A stretch of 64,000 nt of DNA from Ophiosphaerella korrae (GCA_028456385.1 JALNQF010000013.1:186001-250000), one strand, 5' to 3'. Positions 1-10,245 are shown, numbered from the stretch's first letter. Numbers and translations are program-made. Notes: generated from the letters alone by a model not told the origin.

Positions 1-224
1 CGCCATGCAGTAGGATCAATTGAGAATCAGGGGAATATCTAGCTTACCGATGTTGCAGCTAGCATCTTCGGGAGATGTAGAAAATAGTTCCGAAGGAGCG
101 AAAGAATTCCTCTCTCTGGGGTTTACTATATGTATCAAAGGCTGAACCTCTTACGCCCTGCTCTGGCTGCCTTCTTCACCGGTGCGTTTGCCTTCCACCC
201 AGTAATCAGTTGCCTTGTTGCCCA

Positions 225-637
225 ATGGATGCAGCAAAGTTCAAAGTTCTGCCAGGGCTCGTTGCTCCTCCTCCAACGCCTGAGGTATGGCCCTCCCTGT
301 CACGCGTATTTAAACTGATTTGTTCTGACAACACTAGCTGCGACCACAAAAAATGGAAAAAACAACTTTTCAAATTAGAGGTGAACAGGAGGAAATCTTC
401 TTAATATCCTCGAGTACAGCAGAGCGAAATTTAGGAATCGCGCTCTTCGGTACCGTTATTGAAAAGTCAATGCTCTCCAACATTGAGGGACCATCTGATG
501 CCAATGTTCTAGGTATGTTTTGCATTGCTCTAGAACACTTGCAACTCAAATAACAGCCTTCTTTCGCAGCATCTTTCAAGAGCGTAAATCCGGCGGATTG
601 TGAAAAGCATATCGGCCGGGAATCACTACAGCCGTAA
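225..637 (+). CDS. Small three-exon hypothetical protein (100 aa)
   Basis: Unrecognised gene. Three exons join cleanly: 225-284, 338-512 and 570-637. Intron 1 (285-337) runs GTATGG to CTAG with a CTGAC branch-like site; intron 2 (513-569) runs GTATGT to GCAG. Phases match at both joins (phase 0, then phase 1), giving 100 codons plus TAA. The product starts MDAAKFKVLPGLVAPPPTPE and continues as a charged, soluble domain with no signal peptide or membrane segment. The join from intronless-looking fragments into one frame is the main support. The ATG at 225 is the first in frame, but an extra upstream exon cannot be excluded. Function unknown. Confidence 0.5.
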
Positions 638-681
638 ATGTGTATCACAAAAGTAACCCTCAATCGGCTATAAAAAGAGAG

Positions 682-924
682 ATGTCGGATCAAATTCCCG
701 CTTTTTCAACTGGGAACTATGAGAAGCACTATTGGGATCTATTAACTGAGATCTTCTTGCCAGAAGGGAAAGGGATTGAAGAAGGCATCCACGAAATAGT
801 CAAAGGGTTTTATGAAGCACTTGTGAATGAGTCCTGTATTGGCCTTGCATACAACAGCGAATTTCACCTTTGTAGCCAACTGAAGTGGAGCGTTGAGACT
901 TGGCAATACGTGACTGAACGATAG
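682..924 (+). CDS. Short hypothetical ORF (80 aa)
   Basis: An uninterrupted frame from ATG 682 to TAG 922-924, starting MSDQIPAFSTGNYEKHYWDL, acidic and helical in composition with no recognised domain. A TATAAAAA string lies at 669-676, too close to this ATG to be its promoter unless the mRNA is nearly leaderless, so the frame may be a 3' exon of a larger gene or a remnant. It lies 45 bp after the three-exon gene on the same strand. Confidence 0.3.
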   Translation: MSDQIPAFSTGNYEKHYWDLLTEIFLPEGKGIEEGIHEIVKGFYEALVNESCIGLAYNSEFHLCSQLKWSVETWQYVTER

Positions 925-1551
925 CGCAAGAGAGAAGAAATAAGCTAAGCGTTCTCAATTTGCATGCTGATCTAAGAAGATGAGTGGCTTGCCCTAGCAA
1001 ATCCTTGCTTACTGAGGTGCGGTGCAGAGTTACGTTTCGACGATCTATTATATCGAACTCGTCATACCACGTAGAGTGGCATCCAATGTATCTGACTGTG
1101 ACACATCAGTAGCTAATCATGTCAACCCGTAGAACTTGTCGGATGAGGGTCAAGGGCGACGCATCTCGCTGCAGCTAGATCTTAAAGCAGGTTTCATATG
1201 CATGAAGCTTGTGAGGTGCTATCTGCGGGTACGCAACAATCAGAACTAGGCAAGTATATCAGCTGATTATTTCAACATCCTCGTCGATCGCTGCGTATCT
1301 AGCGCCCCACATTCCCTGCTAGCTATTATTGAACGCTGAACAATGTTCTCACCGATTATGCTAACTCGCGTTGCATACTCTGTGGCGAATATGCAGTATG
1401 CACTGACAAAGAGCACATGTCAGGTGCATGTGCGGATAGGTAGTGCGCCGCAAACCTTGTAAGGGTAAGAAGAGCGCATAAAAAGGCATTTACCTCCATA
1501 TCAGCGTCCTTATGGTTTAACATCCCACTCTACTTCAAAAGATTGTCAACC
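925..1551 (+). promoter_or_regulatory. Intergenic stretch with TATA-like promoter
   Basis: No gene is seen between 925 and 1551. A CATAAAAAG TATA-like box at 1477-1485 lies about 70 bp upstream of the ATG at 1552, a reasonable core-promoter distance. The ATG has a favourable CAACCATGG context. Confidence 0.35.
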
Positions 1552-2193
1552 ATGGTTACTCCAACCAATACCCCACCTCTTCCTCCTTCTCCTTCTGCAA
1601 CTTCTTTTCCTCCTCCCCCTACCCCTCCTCCTCCTCCCCCTCCTCCTCTTCCTTTTCCTCCGTCTCCTTCTCGAATTAGCGGTACATCTGAACAAGCAGT
1701 TGACAGTACGATATCGGCGTTGGATCGTCTACTATCGGCAGATTACGCGATATTCGAGGGAAACTGGGTTCTACTCACGTCTGAGGAGCTTCATTTGTTT
1801 AAACTGGAACGAAACCAGGTGCCATATGCGACTTCATCTTATGTCCAAGTGGATGAACTTGCAGGTGCTATAGCCAAACTTCAATTTGGAAAACATCCTG
1901 CAATGGCGGAACTCGCGAAAATAGCACTTCCAGGGATGAAAAACCTCGCTACCGAACTCAAATGCGACAACTGGACGATTATTAATGCGTTATGTTATCG
2001 TATCAGTTTGAAGAAAAGCGTGGAGTATAGAGGTGTCTTGGAAGGGTTGAAAGATAAAATGGCAGAAATCCGATCCGAGCATGGCACTCTTGTACTCGTC
2101 GACATTTGCGGCCTGGAGAACGGAGCAGTGGAGATTATAAAGGAGGGGGAGGAGGAGGAGATGATACATATAACAGCGAAGGACTGTAATTGA
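1552..2193 (+). CDS. Hypothetical protein with N-terminal polyproline tract (213 aa)
   Basis: Single-exon frame from ATG 1552 (context CAACCATGG) to TGA 2191-2193. Residues 1-45 are a proline/serine-rich, disordered tract with runs of up to nine prolines. Residues 50-190 look like a compact helical domain with a repeated Leu/Ala pattern. The last 25 residues are Glu-rich, including a run of acidic residues encoded by a GGA/GAG-rich stretch. No catalytic motif, signal peptide or membrane segment is visible. The TATA-like box about 70 bp upstream supports expression. The polyproline stretch could bind profilin or SH3/WW modules, but that is only suggested by composition. Confidence 0.5.
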   Translation: MVTPTNTPPLPPSPSATSFPPPPTPPPPPPPPLPFPPSPSRISGTSEQAVDSTISALDRLLSADYAIFEGNWVLLTSEELHLFKLERNQVPYATSSYVQVDELAGAIAKLQFGKHPAMAELAKIALPGMKNLATELKCDNWTIINALCYRISLKKSVEYRGVLEGLKDKMAEIRSEHGTLVLVDICGLENGAVEIIKEGEEEEMIHITAKDCN

Positions 2194-2854
2194 AGATTGA
2201 TTCTGTAACTACAATTGTTAGCAACCTCGGAAATATTACATTTTTCATTCTCTTGGTTATTTGCTGCTGGTGTCCGTTCACTCCGCCAGGCAAATCAGGA
2301 TCAGGCTCGATAGTGCGAGGGGAAGGGCGTGGCATGAGAGACTTTTGGCATAGACATCGCCCTTACCGATCGTACTAGATACACTACGCGATGAGTGAAT
2401 GGTCGCTTTGGAGGCCCTGTTCTGAGTCTCAGTTCTGAGTGGATGGTTGACGACTAGGGTACTCGGGAAGTGTTCTAGGTAGGAGGCCAATCCGTGTCAG
2501 GCACTTTTCCACCTCCAATCATGTGTCACTTTGCAGAACTGTAGGTGCACACTGACGTTACCTTCCACTAGCATTCTCAGGGTCGGGATGGTAAGGGCGG
2601 AACGCGCACGCCGAGGATGCACAGGAACGGAAGGTTTGATCATATTCGTTGGCTGAATACCACTTTGACGGGGACGCCTCAGAGTAGTAGAGATAGATGA
2701 GCTATAAAGTTTTGGTTTGATTTAATTTAAAAAAAATTAGATTGACACTGGAAAGAATGGCACACGCTTGCTGAGTGATGCCCTCCACAAATGTTGTTGG
2801 CGGCTAAATATAAGGGAAATGATAAGAGCAAGCGCGCGGCATCGAACCCAATAG
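2194..2854. other. Intergenic, no gene recognised
   Basis: I see no supported coding frame here. It is moderately AT-rich near 2700-2735 and separates the convergent polyproline gene and the minus-strand gene ending at 2855. Confidence 0.4.
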
Positions 2855-3607
2855 TTAACGAACCCTATGTTCGGACTTCTTAGAGTCCCTAAGGAATACT
2901 TTAAGATCTGAACGGTCAGCCTCGGACTTGAGCTTCAGGATCCAAAAGTGCTCTTCATCTCCCGGAATTCGAGATTTTGTCAATGTAAGAAAAGGCGACT
3001 CGAGACGTCTTGGTGCATTATCGACGTCATTCCAGAACGAGTAAGTTGAACCAAGTCTATCCCCATCATACAGTAGCTGCTGGATATCTACCGGTATCAA
3101 CTCTGGGCAAGTCAGGATGTCGCTAATATTCAGAATGATGCCACTATCGAATAAGACCTCGTCTGTGCCCTCAACAAATTTATGTGGCATAAGACAGCTG
3201 AAGAAAAGATCCTTTGTGTAGGTCACATCGCCTGAAATATTGCCGGAGATAAGAGCCGCATACGGCGGCGTCGAGTCGTCCTTACTCCCTAGATGCAAGG
3301 CATCAAGCCGTGTTCCGACTATGAATGGTTTTGCCGAGAAGTCGCGAACGATTCCATCAATCCACTTGTAATCACAGAAGATGATGTCCCATAACATCTT
3401 ATGACGAGCTCGATTTGACAATTGAGTTGCATCGTGCCTGTTGTCCCCTTCAGCGAATTGTTCACTCTCGGTCTCCCGCTGAAAGGCCATACGAGTGTTT
3501 TCCAGCATTATCCAAGACACGATTTGATAACAGACCTTATGTGAGGACTGCATCAAAAATATAAGAGAAGGGTAGGGCCCGATTTTGGGACCTGGGAGAC
3601 GACCCAT
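2855..3607 (-). CDS. Hypothetical protein (250 aa)
   Basis: One uninterrupted frame from ATG 3607 down to the stop at 2855. The N-terminus (MGRLPGPKIGPYPSLIFLMQ) lies over a semi-palindromic AGGGCCC...GGGAC motif (3574-3592) that recurs at three other places downstream. The body contains a mix of charged helices and aromatic-rich segments and ends in a basic tail (KKSEHRVR). No domain recognised; no signal peptide. ATGs at codons 19, 34 and 41 are possible alternative starts. Probably a lineage-restricted gene. Confidence 0.45.
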   Translation of the reverse strand: MGRLPGPKIGPYPSLIFLMQSSHKVCYQIVSWIMLENTRMAFQRETESEQFAEGDNRHDATQLSNRARHKMLWDIIFCDYKWIDGIVRDFSAKPFIVGTRLDALHLGSKDDSTPPYAALISGNISGDVTYTKDLFFSCLMPHKFVEGTDEVLFDSGIILNISDILTCPELIPVDIQQLLYDGDRLGSTYSFWNDVDNAPRRLESPFLTLTKSRIPGDEEHFWILKLKSEADRSDLKVFLRDSKKSEHRVR

Positions 3608-3755
3608 TTTTGGTTCCTCCTCGGGCTAGAAACGGGATCGAGATCACCTTCTTTGTTAGATAGGCATCCATCCCGCTCTCCTCGAAAGGAGCGCGAGCAT
3701 AGAGACGAGAAGTAAGGTTTTACGCTCACAAGATTTTTGACGAAATTGTTGTCCG

Positions 3756-4040
3756 TTGGGCAGACATGTGCACGTGATTGGCGGGGTAGCTGCCTCGAGG
3801 GTGAGGACCATCATCAAGGCCGCAGAAGGTCGTATTGGCAAAAATCGTCAGCAGAGCTTTTGGTGCGGATTTTGCAAAGAGCCGGCACATTTGAAGCAAA
3901 GACGGGATGGGGCTTGGAATGAGCGATTCCGGCATATCGAGCATCACTTCCATGAGGGAATGACCATTCTTATATGGTTATACCCGGAGGAGAAGGGCCA
4001 TAAGAAATTTTGCTCGGAGCGGAAGGATGAGATTGATTAA
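3756..4040 (+). pseudogene. 3' fragment of a fungal C2H2-type zinc-finger gene
   Basis: The frame reads through a block FWCGFCKEP...AWNERFRHIEHHF, matching the pattern CGFC (two Cys two residues apart), a conserved aromatic W-x-ERF, and an H-x3-H pair, followed by a YPEEKG tail. This is a common layout in large fungal C2H2 proteins. No ATG opens the frame, and the neighbouring minus-strand gene starts only about 150 bp upstream, so the rest of the protein is missing here. Ends at TAA 4038-4040. It is most likely a truncated remnant; an unseen upstream exon is the alternative. Confidence 0.45.
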
Positions 4041-4869
4041 CGGTTCGCTGTAGTTTGGCTGGAAGTAGAAGTATCCAAAGACTTGAATTGCGGATTTAGG
4101 GAGATCACAGGCAGTGTTGAACATGTAATTATTGACATTATTCGACGCCGTGAATTAATTGTTGTCATTCTGCAAGGACGTAGGGCGAAGGGAGAAGGGG
4201 TGGACGGCTAGCCTCACTCATGCAGAGTAGCGCCCTGGCCCTTGCGCTTGGAATGGCTAGTTGTTGTGAGTCGAGCAGCTCAGGAATGAGTAGGAGATGG
4301 ATCATTGATTTGAAGCTATGTAGAGAGAGCGCTATATATATACATGGGAAGCTCGAACAGCTCGCTTACGTGATGCATACTCGCGTGCTCCTATATTGAG
4401 CTACGCTCCTCTGTTTTGAGTCAAGCTCGTAGATATTGGGTATACCCAATATCTCTGTAACCGAGGTTGAGCCGAGCTCAATTGTAACACTAGTTTTAGC
4501 TTTGCCGACTGCATGGTCGGCAAGATACGAGTTCGACGACCTATGCGAGCGCAGAAACGGTTAGAGTCCTTTCCACCGCTTGCGAGGAGAAACCCTAGGA
4601 GCCTCATGCGTCATCTTCAATAGTTCATATATGTAGAGGGTGTAGACCTTTATCTATACACCTAAATGTAAGCAAACGCAAAAGGAGTGGCTCCACAACC
4701 CCAACATCCGCACTTAGCGCAATCCTCCCCACAACTATTATTCTTAACAACGATGTGCCAAAGGCCGCACGCATCCTATTCGCCAATCGTCATCAATTAG
4801 AACGTCGACTGTGTCCAGAATTGCCGAAACCATCCAACCATGCTATGCTTTCTTCAGGTCACGCTCGTC
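4041..4869. other. Intergenic, contains a long perfect palindrome
   Basis: No gene recognised. The stretch contains repeated short AGCTCG/GAGCTCA words (4345-4480), a TATATATATA tract at 4332-4342, and the perfect palindrome listed separately at 4431-4454. Confidence 0.35.
4431..4454. repeat. Perfect 24-bp palindrome
   Basis: The half-site AGATATTGGGTA is followed immediately by its exact reverse complement, with no spacer. It lies in noncoding DNA. It could extrude as a cruciform or bind a dimeric protein; neither can be shown here. Confidence 0.8.
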
Positions 4870-4987
4870 TCAGGGTACGTTCCTAGGAGCTCGGCGGTTG
4901 CGATTGGCAACGCTGTCGGGAGAATTGTTGTTCGAGCTAGAGTTCGTCTGGCTGTTTGCCATGCTGCCCCCAGCTAAAGCAGCGTTG

Positions 4988-5656
4988 CTAGTTCCTTCCT
5001 CCTCCCTCCGTCGCATCGGCGGCCTCCCTACATCGGTAACTGCGGTTGTCGTTGTCTCCATTCACAGCCCTGGTAGCAGTGCCCTCGCGACCAGTTGGAT
5101 TAGAACTATTTGGAACAGAGTTTGTCTGGCCGTTTGGGAGATCACCATTCGCTGGATCATTTGGAGTATTTGGGCGCAAGTCGTTCATGTTCATCGAAGC
5201 TATCTCGTTCGTTGGTGTAGCTGGTATGGTCCAGTGATGATTCGCTTGAGGAACACCAAACGAAGTCGGATCATCGAAAACTTGGGCAGGTTCGGAAGAA
5301 GCGTTTTGGAGCATGCCGTTGCCAGTCCCAGATTCTTGTCTATCTGTGACAGCTGTTTCAGGCAATGTAGGTATCACAAGGGTGATAGGCCTTCCACGAT
5401 GTTGTGGTGCCACGCCACGAGCAGTGTTGCGGGCACTTCTGTTGTCATTTCTGGCTTGTCCGTTGATGTTGTCAAGCTCAGGATCGGCTAGGGTTGTGTT
5501 CTGGGCTTCGCCGTCGTCACCTCCAAGTCCTCTGTTGACGGCATGAGTACCGATGCTTGGCGTGAGGGTGCCCGGCTGAGTACTGGACATTATGGGCGGG
5601 GTTGTCGAAGAATTAGTGCTTTGCGGGCCTGCTGTGTTGGCGTTGGCGTCGGACAT
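4988..5656 (-). CDS. Low-complexity Asn/Thr/Ser-rich protein, 3' end uncertain
   Basis: The frame starts MSDANANTAGPQSTNSSTTP at 5656 and stays open for 222 codons. Composition is rich in N, T, P, G and S throughout, so the protein is probably disordered. Composition breaks near residue 200; the adjacent frame (5061 down to a TGA at 4870) has the same Asn/Ser-rich style, so the true 3' end probably lies near 4870, reached through a frameshift or a short intron I could not fix. No domain recognised. Only the first ~200 residues are well supported. Confidence 0.45.
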   Translation of the reverse strand: MSDANANTAGPQSTNSSTTPPIMSSTQPGTLTPSIGTHAVNRGLGGDDGEAQNTTLADPELDNINGQARNDNRSARNTARGVAPQHRGRPITLVIPTLPETAVTDRQESGTGNGMLQNASSEPAQVFDDPTSFGVPQANHHWTIPATPTNEIASMNMNDLRPNTPNDPANGDLPNGQTNSVPNSSNPTGREGTATRAVNGDNDNRSYRCREAADATEGGGRN

Positions 5657-6370
5657 GGTGGATGAATAGGGTTCTTGTTAAAGTAAGCATGTCTTTTGAA
5701 GGAAGCGAATGGTTGGTCTCACCTGGTCGATTCTGTTGTGATGTTTAGGGATAAGGTCAAGTGTTGGTATGCCTTGGTATAGCAATAGTATTTACTCAAG
5801 GAGGAGGCACTCGGCAGTGGATACTTCGCTCTTGCTAGAGGAACATGTGAAAGGATAAGGATGAGTGAAGTTATTGTAGAGCAAACGATGTCTAAGGAGA
5901 TGAGGAGATTTGAGTGTGATGTGAAAGAAGCGTAACAGGCGGGCTTTGCTTTTGTGGAGGCTAAGAAGTGAATTGACCCAACGAGAAGGAATATTTGGAG
6001 ATTGATTGGGAGTCTTTATATACATTCTCTCCCTTCCTCGTCTATGGCCTATGCTCACTGATTTCTTCATCTGGATAGTGCTCTCAAGCACTTCTGCAGA
6101 AGTAACCCTAGTGTTTACTGTGGAGACTTTTGCGAGTGTGAAGTGGCTTGCAGACAGGAAAACACTCGGCGTCAATTTCGGCTCGACACAGCATGCAAAG
6201 ATCGCGTTCTTATGGATGCACTTGAGTAACCAATTGCGTTCGTGATCCAGTGCGCTAAGTACATACATTTTTTGTATATTTCGCATTGTACGGGCTATGA
6301 AATTGCGATAAGCCCTCTTCCTAGTCGTCTTGCAGCAGAGTCAATGCAACCCAGTATAATTTGTTAGAAT
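5657..6370. other. Upstream region of the low-complexity gene
   Basis: No convincing gene. A TATATACA box at 6016-6023 lies about 360 bp before the minus-strand start at 5656. An open minus-strand frame at 5792-6286 lacks coding character. Confidence 0.3.
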
Positions 6371-6490
6371 TTGATGCAATGCGATGGGATTTGATGCAAT
6401 GCGATGGGATTTGATGCAATGCGATGGGATTTGATGCAATGCGATGCGATTTGATGCAACGCGGTTCGATACGATGCAACGCAATGCGAT
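6371..6490. repeat. 20-bp tandem repeat, about six copies
   Basis: Unit TTGATGCAATGCGATGGGAT: the first three copies (6371-6430) are identical; copies 4-6 diverge progressively to 6490. No spacers, so this is not a CRISPR-like array. It shares the GATGCGA core with the repeats at 8410 and 8671. Confidence 0.9.
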
Positions 6491-7200
6491 GCAATCGGAA
6501 AATCAGAAAAGGCTGAACGATTGGTAGAACTTCTATGGGGCTATACTGCAAATCACATAGTTGCTCTACGGGTAGTATAGGTATCGTGTTTCGAAGACAT
6601 ACGGTCACGCCCCGGCTGGTATAAAGTGCCCTGTTTTTGTACAATTGGGTTCTGCCCAATGCACGTGATGCTCGTTTGCTGCCTGGTGGGGTCGTCACAG
6701 CCCCGCCTTCATGTGAACCTCCTATCGGGCACCAACGCATTGATGCGCATTCTTCGGCGCAGCTACACACTTCTGTTGTTTTACAGCATTTAAAGCAGTC
6801 GCCTTTGGTTTGCCCATCACCCACAGTCAGCATTCTCTGGTCTACTTTTGACTAAATTACATAACTCTAGCACTTCTTTCTAACATTTGCATCAAATGTA
6901 AAAATTCGCCTGAGTTATACTACCCTTCGCTGATTCCTCCCTAACTAAGCTCTGCAGTCCACTAGAGTGTTTGCGCTCTATTATCGACTTCAACTCCGTT
7001 ATCCTGACCCTCCAGAACTCCGCGAGACACTGCATACGAACGGTAAAGCGCCTGTATACGATTCCTCTATTGCCTCAGCAGCGCTGTACATCAACAGCCT
7101 TCAAGGACGCACTTGAGTTACGAGCATTATTTTCTATCTACCACAGCAACCCAGCGGTACCTCACGACGGATTGATCGAAATCCTTATCCCATAGCGAAG
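6491..7200. other. Intergenic, no supported gene
   Basis: A minus-strand frame entering from 6833 is Cys-rich at its start (eight Cys in about 30 codons) but has no signal peptide and runs into the tandem repeat, so I do not call it. Otherwise nothing is seen. Confidence 0.3.
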
Positions 7201-8382
7201 CTATACATAATCGGACATGGTAAGAGGCATACCAGAGAAAGAAAAGTTACGAAATAAAGCTACGGAGCTGGTATTACTCTTGTTCTGATTGCATTTGTAA
7301 TTGGGGTACTGACTTGGCTTAAGATATCCGGAAAGATAGGTGCCCAGCTCGCGATCGAGGAGACCACTGGACAAAATGACTTCAAATTTGATAAATACCC
7401 AAATGTGTGCGGGGTTGTGGTTGACAAGGGCAGTGAACGCGGATTCGTCCAAGTATCGGGTGGGAACGAAATCACAACGAGGGTCAATACCGGTCAGGGA
7501 GAGGAGGGATTCACTTTCGTAGAGATATCGGACGGTCAAACATGTATGTTGTATGGATGCCCTACGGTACTCTTCATCTGTTCTCAAACTTGAACATACT
7601 TACAACCCACTTCTCCGTTGAGTACTTTCCATTGCATGTTCAATCAAGTCTTGACACATTTCTCTTGATATCTCAACATATGGTCGTTTATCTTCGTTTA
7701 GTGGAATGAATATCATATAGGTTTCATCCACCCTGTGATGGTTCTGGAGGAAATAAAGAAAATCATCCCTTTGCAATGTTGAACTATACGGTGGTGCGTC
7801 TACAGAGCCGTTAGTGGGACTCAGAAAAGAAAGCACGACTTCGTTACTTGTGCTTGTCGGAGGAGATGTTGCTGCTGGCTGATTGCTGGCGTCGACGCCA
7901 TGAGGCGTAATATCTAGATTCGCGAGACTTAAACAATTTCCTGGTGAGTGCGCGCAGTCATACTTACCAGGGGGAGGGCTTGCCGTCGAAGCGATCTGTC
8001 TATGAGGAAGGATATTCGAATAATGAATAATTGCCTCTTGAAGTCCCTTCGGACGAAGTACAGATTTCCACCACGGAAGCAGCACTTGGAGGTAATCGTC
8101 TGATTTTAAGGAGCCGAGCTTTGTTGGAAGGATAGATAAAGTAACCAGAAGATAGATTTCAGGACTGCAAGTCCAGATGTCACTCAAAATTGTCTGTGTC
8201 CGCTTTTTGACTGTATTCCGCTGGATGGAGGTGGAGTCCACTGCGACAAGATCCGAGCATTTTTGGATAGCGCCAGACTGAGCTTTTGAAAAGGGAATAA
8301 AATCCTCTCCGAAGCACTGTATTCTCTCCTCAACAAGTTCGAGAAGATCTTGAGTTGTCAGAGATTGCTTCGGTGGCATCAT
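7201..8382 (-). CDS. Hypothetical protein, two or three exons
   Basis: Exon 1 (8382-7604) starts MMPPKQSLTTQDLLELVEER. A GTAAGT donor at 7603 and CCGTAG acceptor (intron 7562-7603, 42 nt) join it in frame to exon 2 (7561-7201), giving 379 codons. A second likely intron is hidden in frame: 7914-7967 (54 nt, GTAAGT to CTAG) would remove 18 residues and leave a clean Pro/Ser/Thr linker. The N-terminal ~130 residues are helical with a WWKSVLRPKGLQEAI segment; a disordered P/S/T linker follows; the C-terminal part (HRVDETYMIFIPLNEDKRP onward) looks like a folded domain with TVRYLYESESLLSLTG. I do not recognise the family. The 15-bp repeat lies in its upstream region. Confidence 0.5.
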
Positions 8383-8409
8383 GTCGAAGGAAATGAGGTG
8401 GGGTACAAT

Positions 8410-8514
8410 GCGAGGGAAAACGTTGCGAGGTAAAACGATGCGAGGTAAAACGATGCGAGGTAAAACGATGCGAGATAAAACGATGCGAGATAAAACGATG
8501 CGAGATAAAACGAT
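8410..8514. repeat. 15-bp tandem repeat, seven copies
   Basis: Unit GCGAGGTAAAACGAT (later copies GCGAGATAAAACGAT). Read on the minus strand it would encode an FYLAS pentapeptide repeat, but there is no independent support for translation. It lies 30-130 bp upstream of the minus-strand gene starting at 8382. Confidence 0.9.
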
Positions 8515-8670
8515 GGGTGGTAGGGCGAGGCGAGAGATTTAGCGTGCAACGGACATTTCGCTAAACGAACCAGCACGTCCCTCTGCATTCCATTTTCAGT
8601 TTAGCTCCCAACTACAACTATTAATAGCGATCGAGCCCGTGCAGTCATTCGTTGTACGCAATCCCTTAAT

Positions 8671-8736
8671 GCGGTGTGATGCGATGTGATGCGATGTGAT
8701 GCGATGTGATGCGATGCGATGCGATGTAACGCGATA
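8671..8736. repeat. 10-bp tandem repeat, six to seven copies
   Basis: Unit GCGATGTGAT, with drift at the edges (GCGGTGTGAT, GCGATGCGAT, GCGATGTAAC). Its GATGCGATG core matches the other two repeat tracts although the period differs. Confidence 0.85.
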
Positions 8737-9348
8737 CTACTTGAATAAGGTAGGAAAGCAACTCCACACCCTCTCTTCTCAATATGGTACCGCAGTATTG
8801 GAACTGGCGAAGCTATCCGACGAAAATGATGAGTTCTGAGCTAAATCTACACATCTTTCAGCGTTCCACCATTAGGGACCACTTATCCTAAATCATTGAA
8901 CGTTTATACAGTAAACGACTATTATGACGGAAATTTGAACTCCAGGGTTCAGTGAAAGTGGAGAATCACGACAACACCCTCAAAATGGATCGCAACTGGT
9001 GCTGCTTTGGCGAAGAGTAAAGAATGTTATGGAGCAGCTGGAAGACGGGCCAGATCGTGATTGGATACCTGGCTAGCTGCGGAAGGTGAAGACCAAAGGA
9101 TAGAGCACGGCACGTAGCCTCTCGGGCCTAGGCAGTGACGGCGAGGAGCGTAAATGACTAGTGCGTGCGTGCTGTGGAGGATTTGGCTGAACGCGCGAGT
9201 ACTCGTCTAAAGGTATGGACTTGATCAAGCCGCTGGAGGCTCGCGATGACGTTTGAAGGAGGCATCGTTTATCAGTAATCTCCCCACTCGTAATCCACTC
9301 TCTATTACCACTTTGCTTGAGATATTGAAGCTTCCCATAGTCGTATAA
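8737..9348. other. Intergenic, no supported gene
   Basis: An open minus-strand frame at 9073-9429 overlaps the start of the next remnant and lacks recognisable content. Upstream exons of the remnant at 9349 may lie here but cannot be fixed. Confidence 0.25.
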
Positions 9349-10245
9349 CTGGCGCGAGAACACTCGTTTCATCTTTGTAACGCATCCAATTCCGTCCGAG
9401 ATTACCCTTTCCACGTCTCCTTCGCGCAAGCTGCCTTCAGTGTTGAGAAAAGCCCAAGGATTGAAGAGAAAAGGGCTCAGATCGAAAAAAACAGGAATAT
9501 AGTCAAGCTGCCACCAAATGCGGAGTTAACATATTGTGAAGATGGATCCAGGAATGAATATCACAGTCTCTCTGCAAACAAGTGTCTACTTGTTCAGGTT
9601 CTCGCTGGCAAGAATCTCACACGCTTGGGTCGACCAATACTTTATTCCGCAACTTTTGTTTTTGGCAACTTGTACTGGGAAAGCCAAGTTGACGCGTGCG
9701 AGGCTGTCAACTTTCTTGAGCACATTGGTGAACAGGCACGTCAACTGATCAAGCGGATTGAGTTTGCACGATCTGCCAAATCCGACTGCCGGGTTCATGA
9801 GTCCAGATTATACCACATGCTGTGTCGAAGCATGAACCTTGACACCGTCTCTTTGGACACGATGTGGACTGGTGGACCGAATTCTGTTTTTCGATACTTG
9901 ATATTGACACCCGTAATTGTAATGATGCAGATATTTCTCGGCCATCAAGGGATAATCCGGAGGGGTTATATGGACCGATAATCGGAGCATTTGATGACGC
10001 TATCCAGGCATTGAGTTGGTATGTTATCTCTTTCTTTCGGTTTGCTTGTATTGACCTAGATCAGCAAATCTCGGCGAAAGAACAACATCAGCGCTAACGA
10101 CGGTATGCACCTCAGAAAGCGCAAGCGAAGAATAAGCGAAGACGATTCAGCGAAGAGACATAAGCCAAAGGCTAGCAGTATCAAACGCAGAGATGTTTCA
10201 CTCGTCAACATGAATAGAGTTGATCGCAATGCACATCACATTTAG
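9349..10245 (+). pseudogene. Frameshifted 2EXR/DUF7730-like gene remnant with basic tail
   Basis: The plus frame is open from 9349 and carries GRPILYSATFVFGNLYWESQ followed by FLEHIGEQARQLIKRIEF, the style of fungal proteins with an F-box-like start and a 'lysentFvf...l..ig..ar..ikrI' core (2EXR/DUF7730-like). Near 9860 the frame must shift by one to continue as DWWTEFCFSILDIDTRNCND. A GTATGT...TTGAC...CAG intron at 10019-10064 then joins in frame to a basic tail (RKRKRRISEDDSAKRHKPK...) ending at TAG 10243-10245. No ATG or N-terminal LPxEIR-type box is found upstream, and the frameshift breaks the protein. Family assignment is by pattern memory. Confidence 0.5.

Noticed and set aside
4811..5491. 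Plus-strand frame of 226 codons
   Set aside because: Opposite strand of the Asn/Thr-rich gene; composition is that of an antisense shadow and there is no ATG start.
5792..6286. Minus-strand frame of 164 codons upstream of the low-complexity gene
   Set aside because: No domain, no coding-like composition, contains promoter-like TATA sequence.
6371..6490. Short regularly spaced repeats resembling a CRISPR array
   Set aside because: Units are directly adjacent, with no unique spacers, and the DNA is eukaryotic.
6321..6833. Minus-strand frame with HRIASN-type repeats
   Set aside because: Most of its length is the 20-bp tandem repeat; the Cys-rich start lacks a signal peptide.
8379..8588. Minus-strand frame encoding an FYLAS repeat peptide
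   Set aside because: It is the translation of the 15-bp minisatellite; any frame through a 3n repeat stays open. No independent support.
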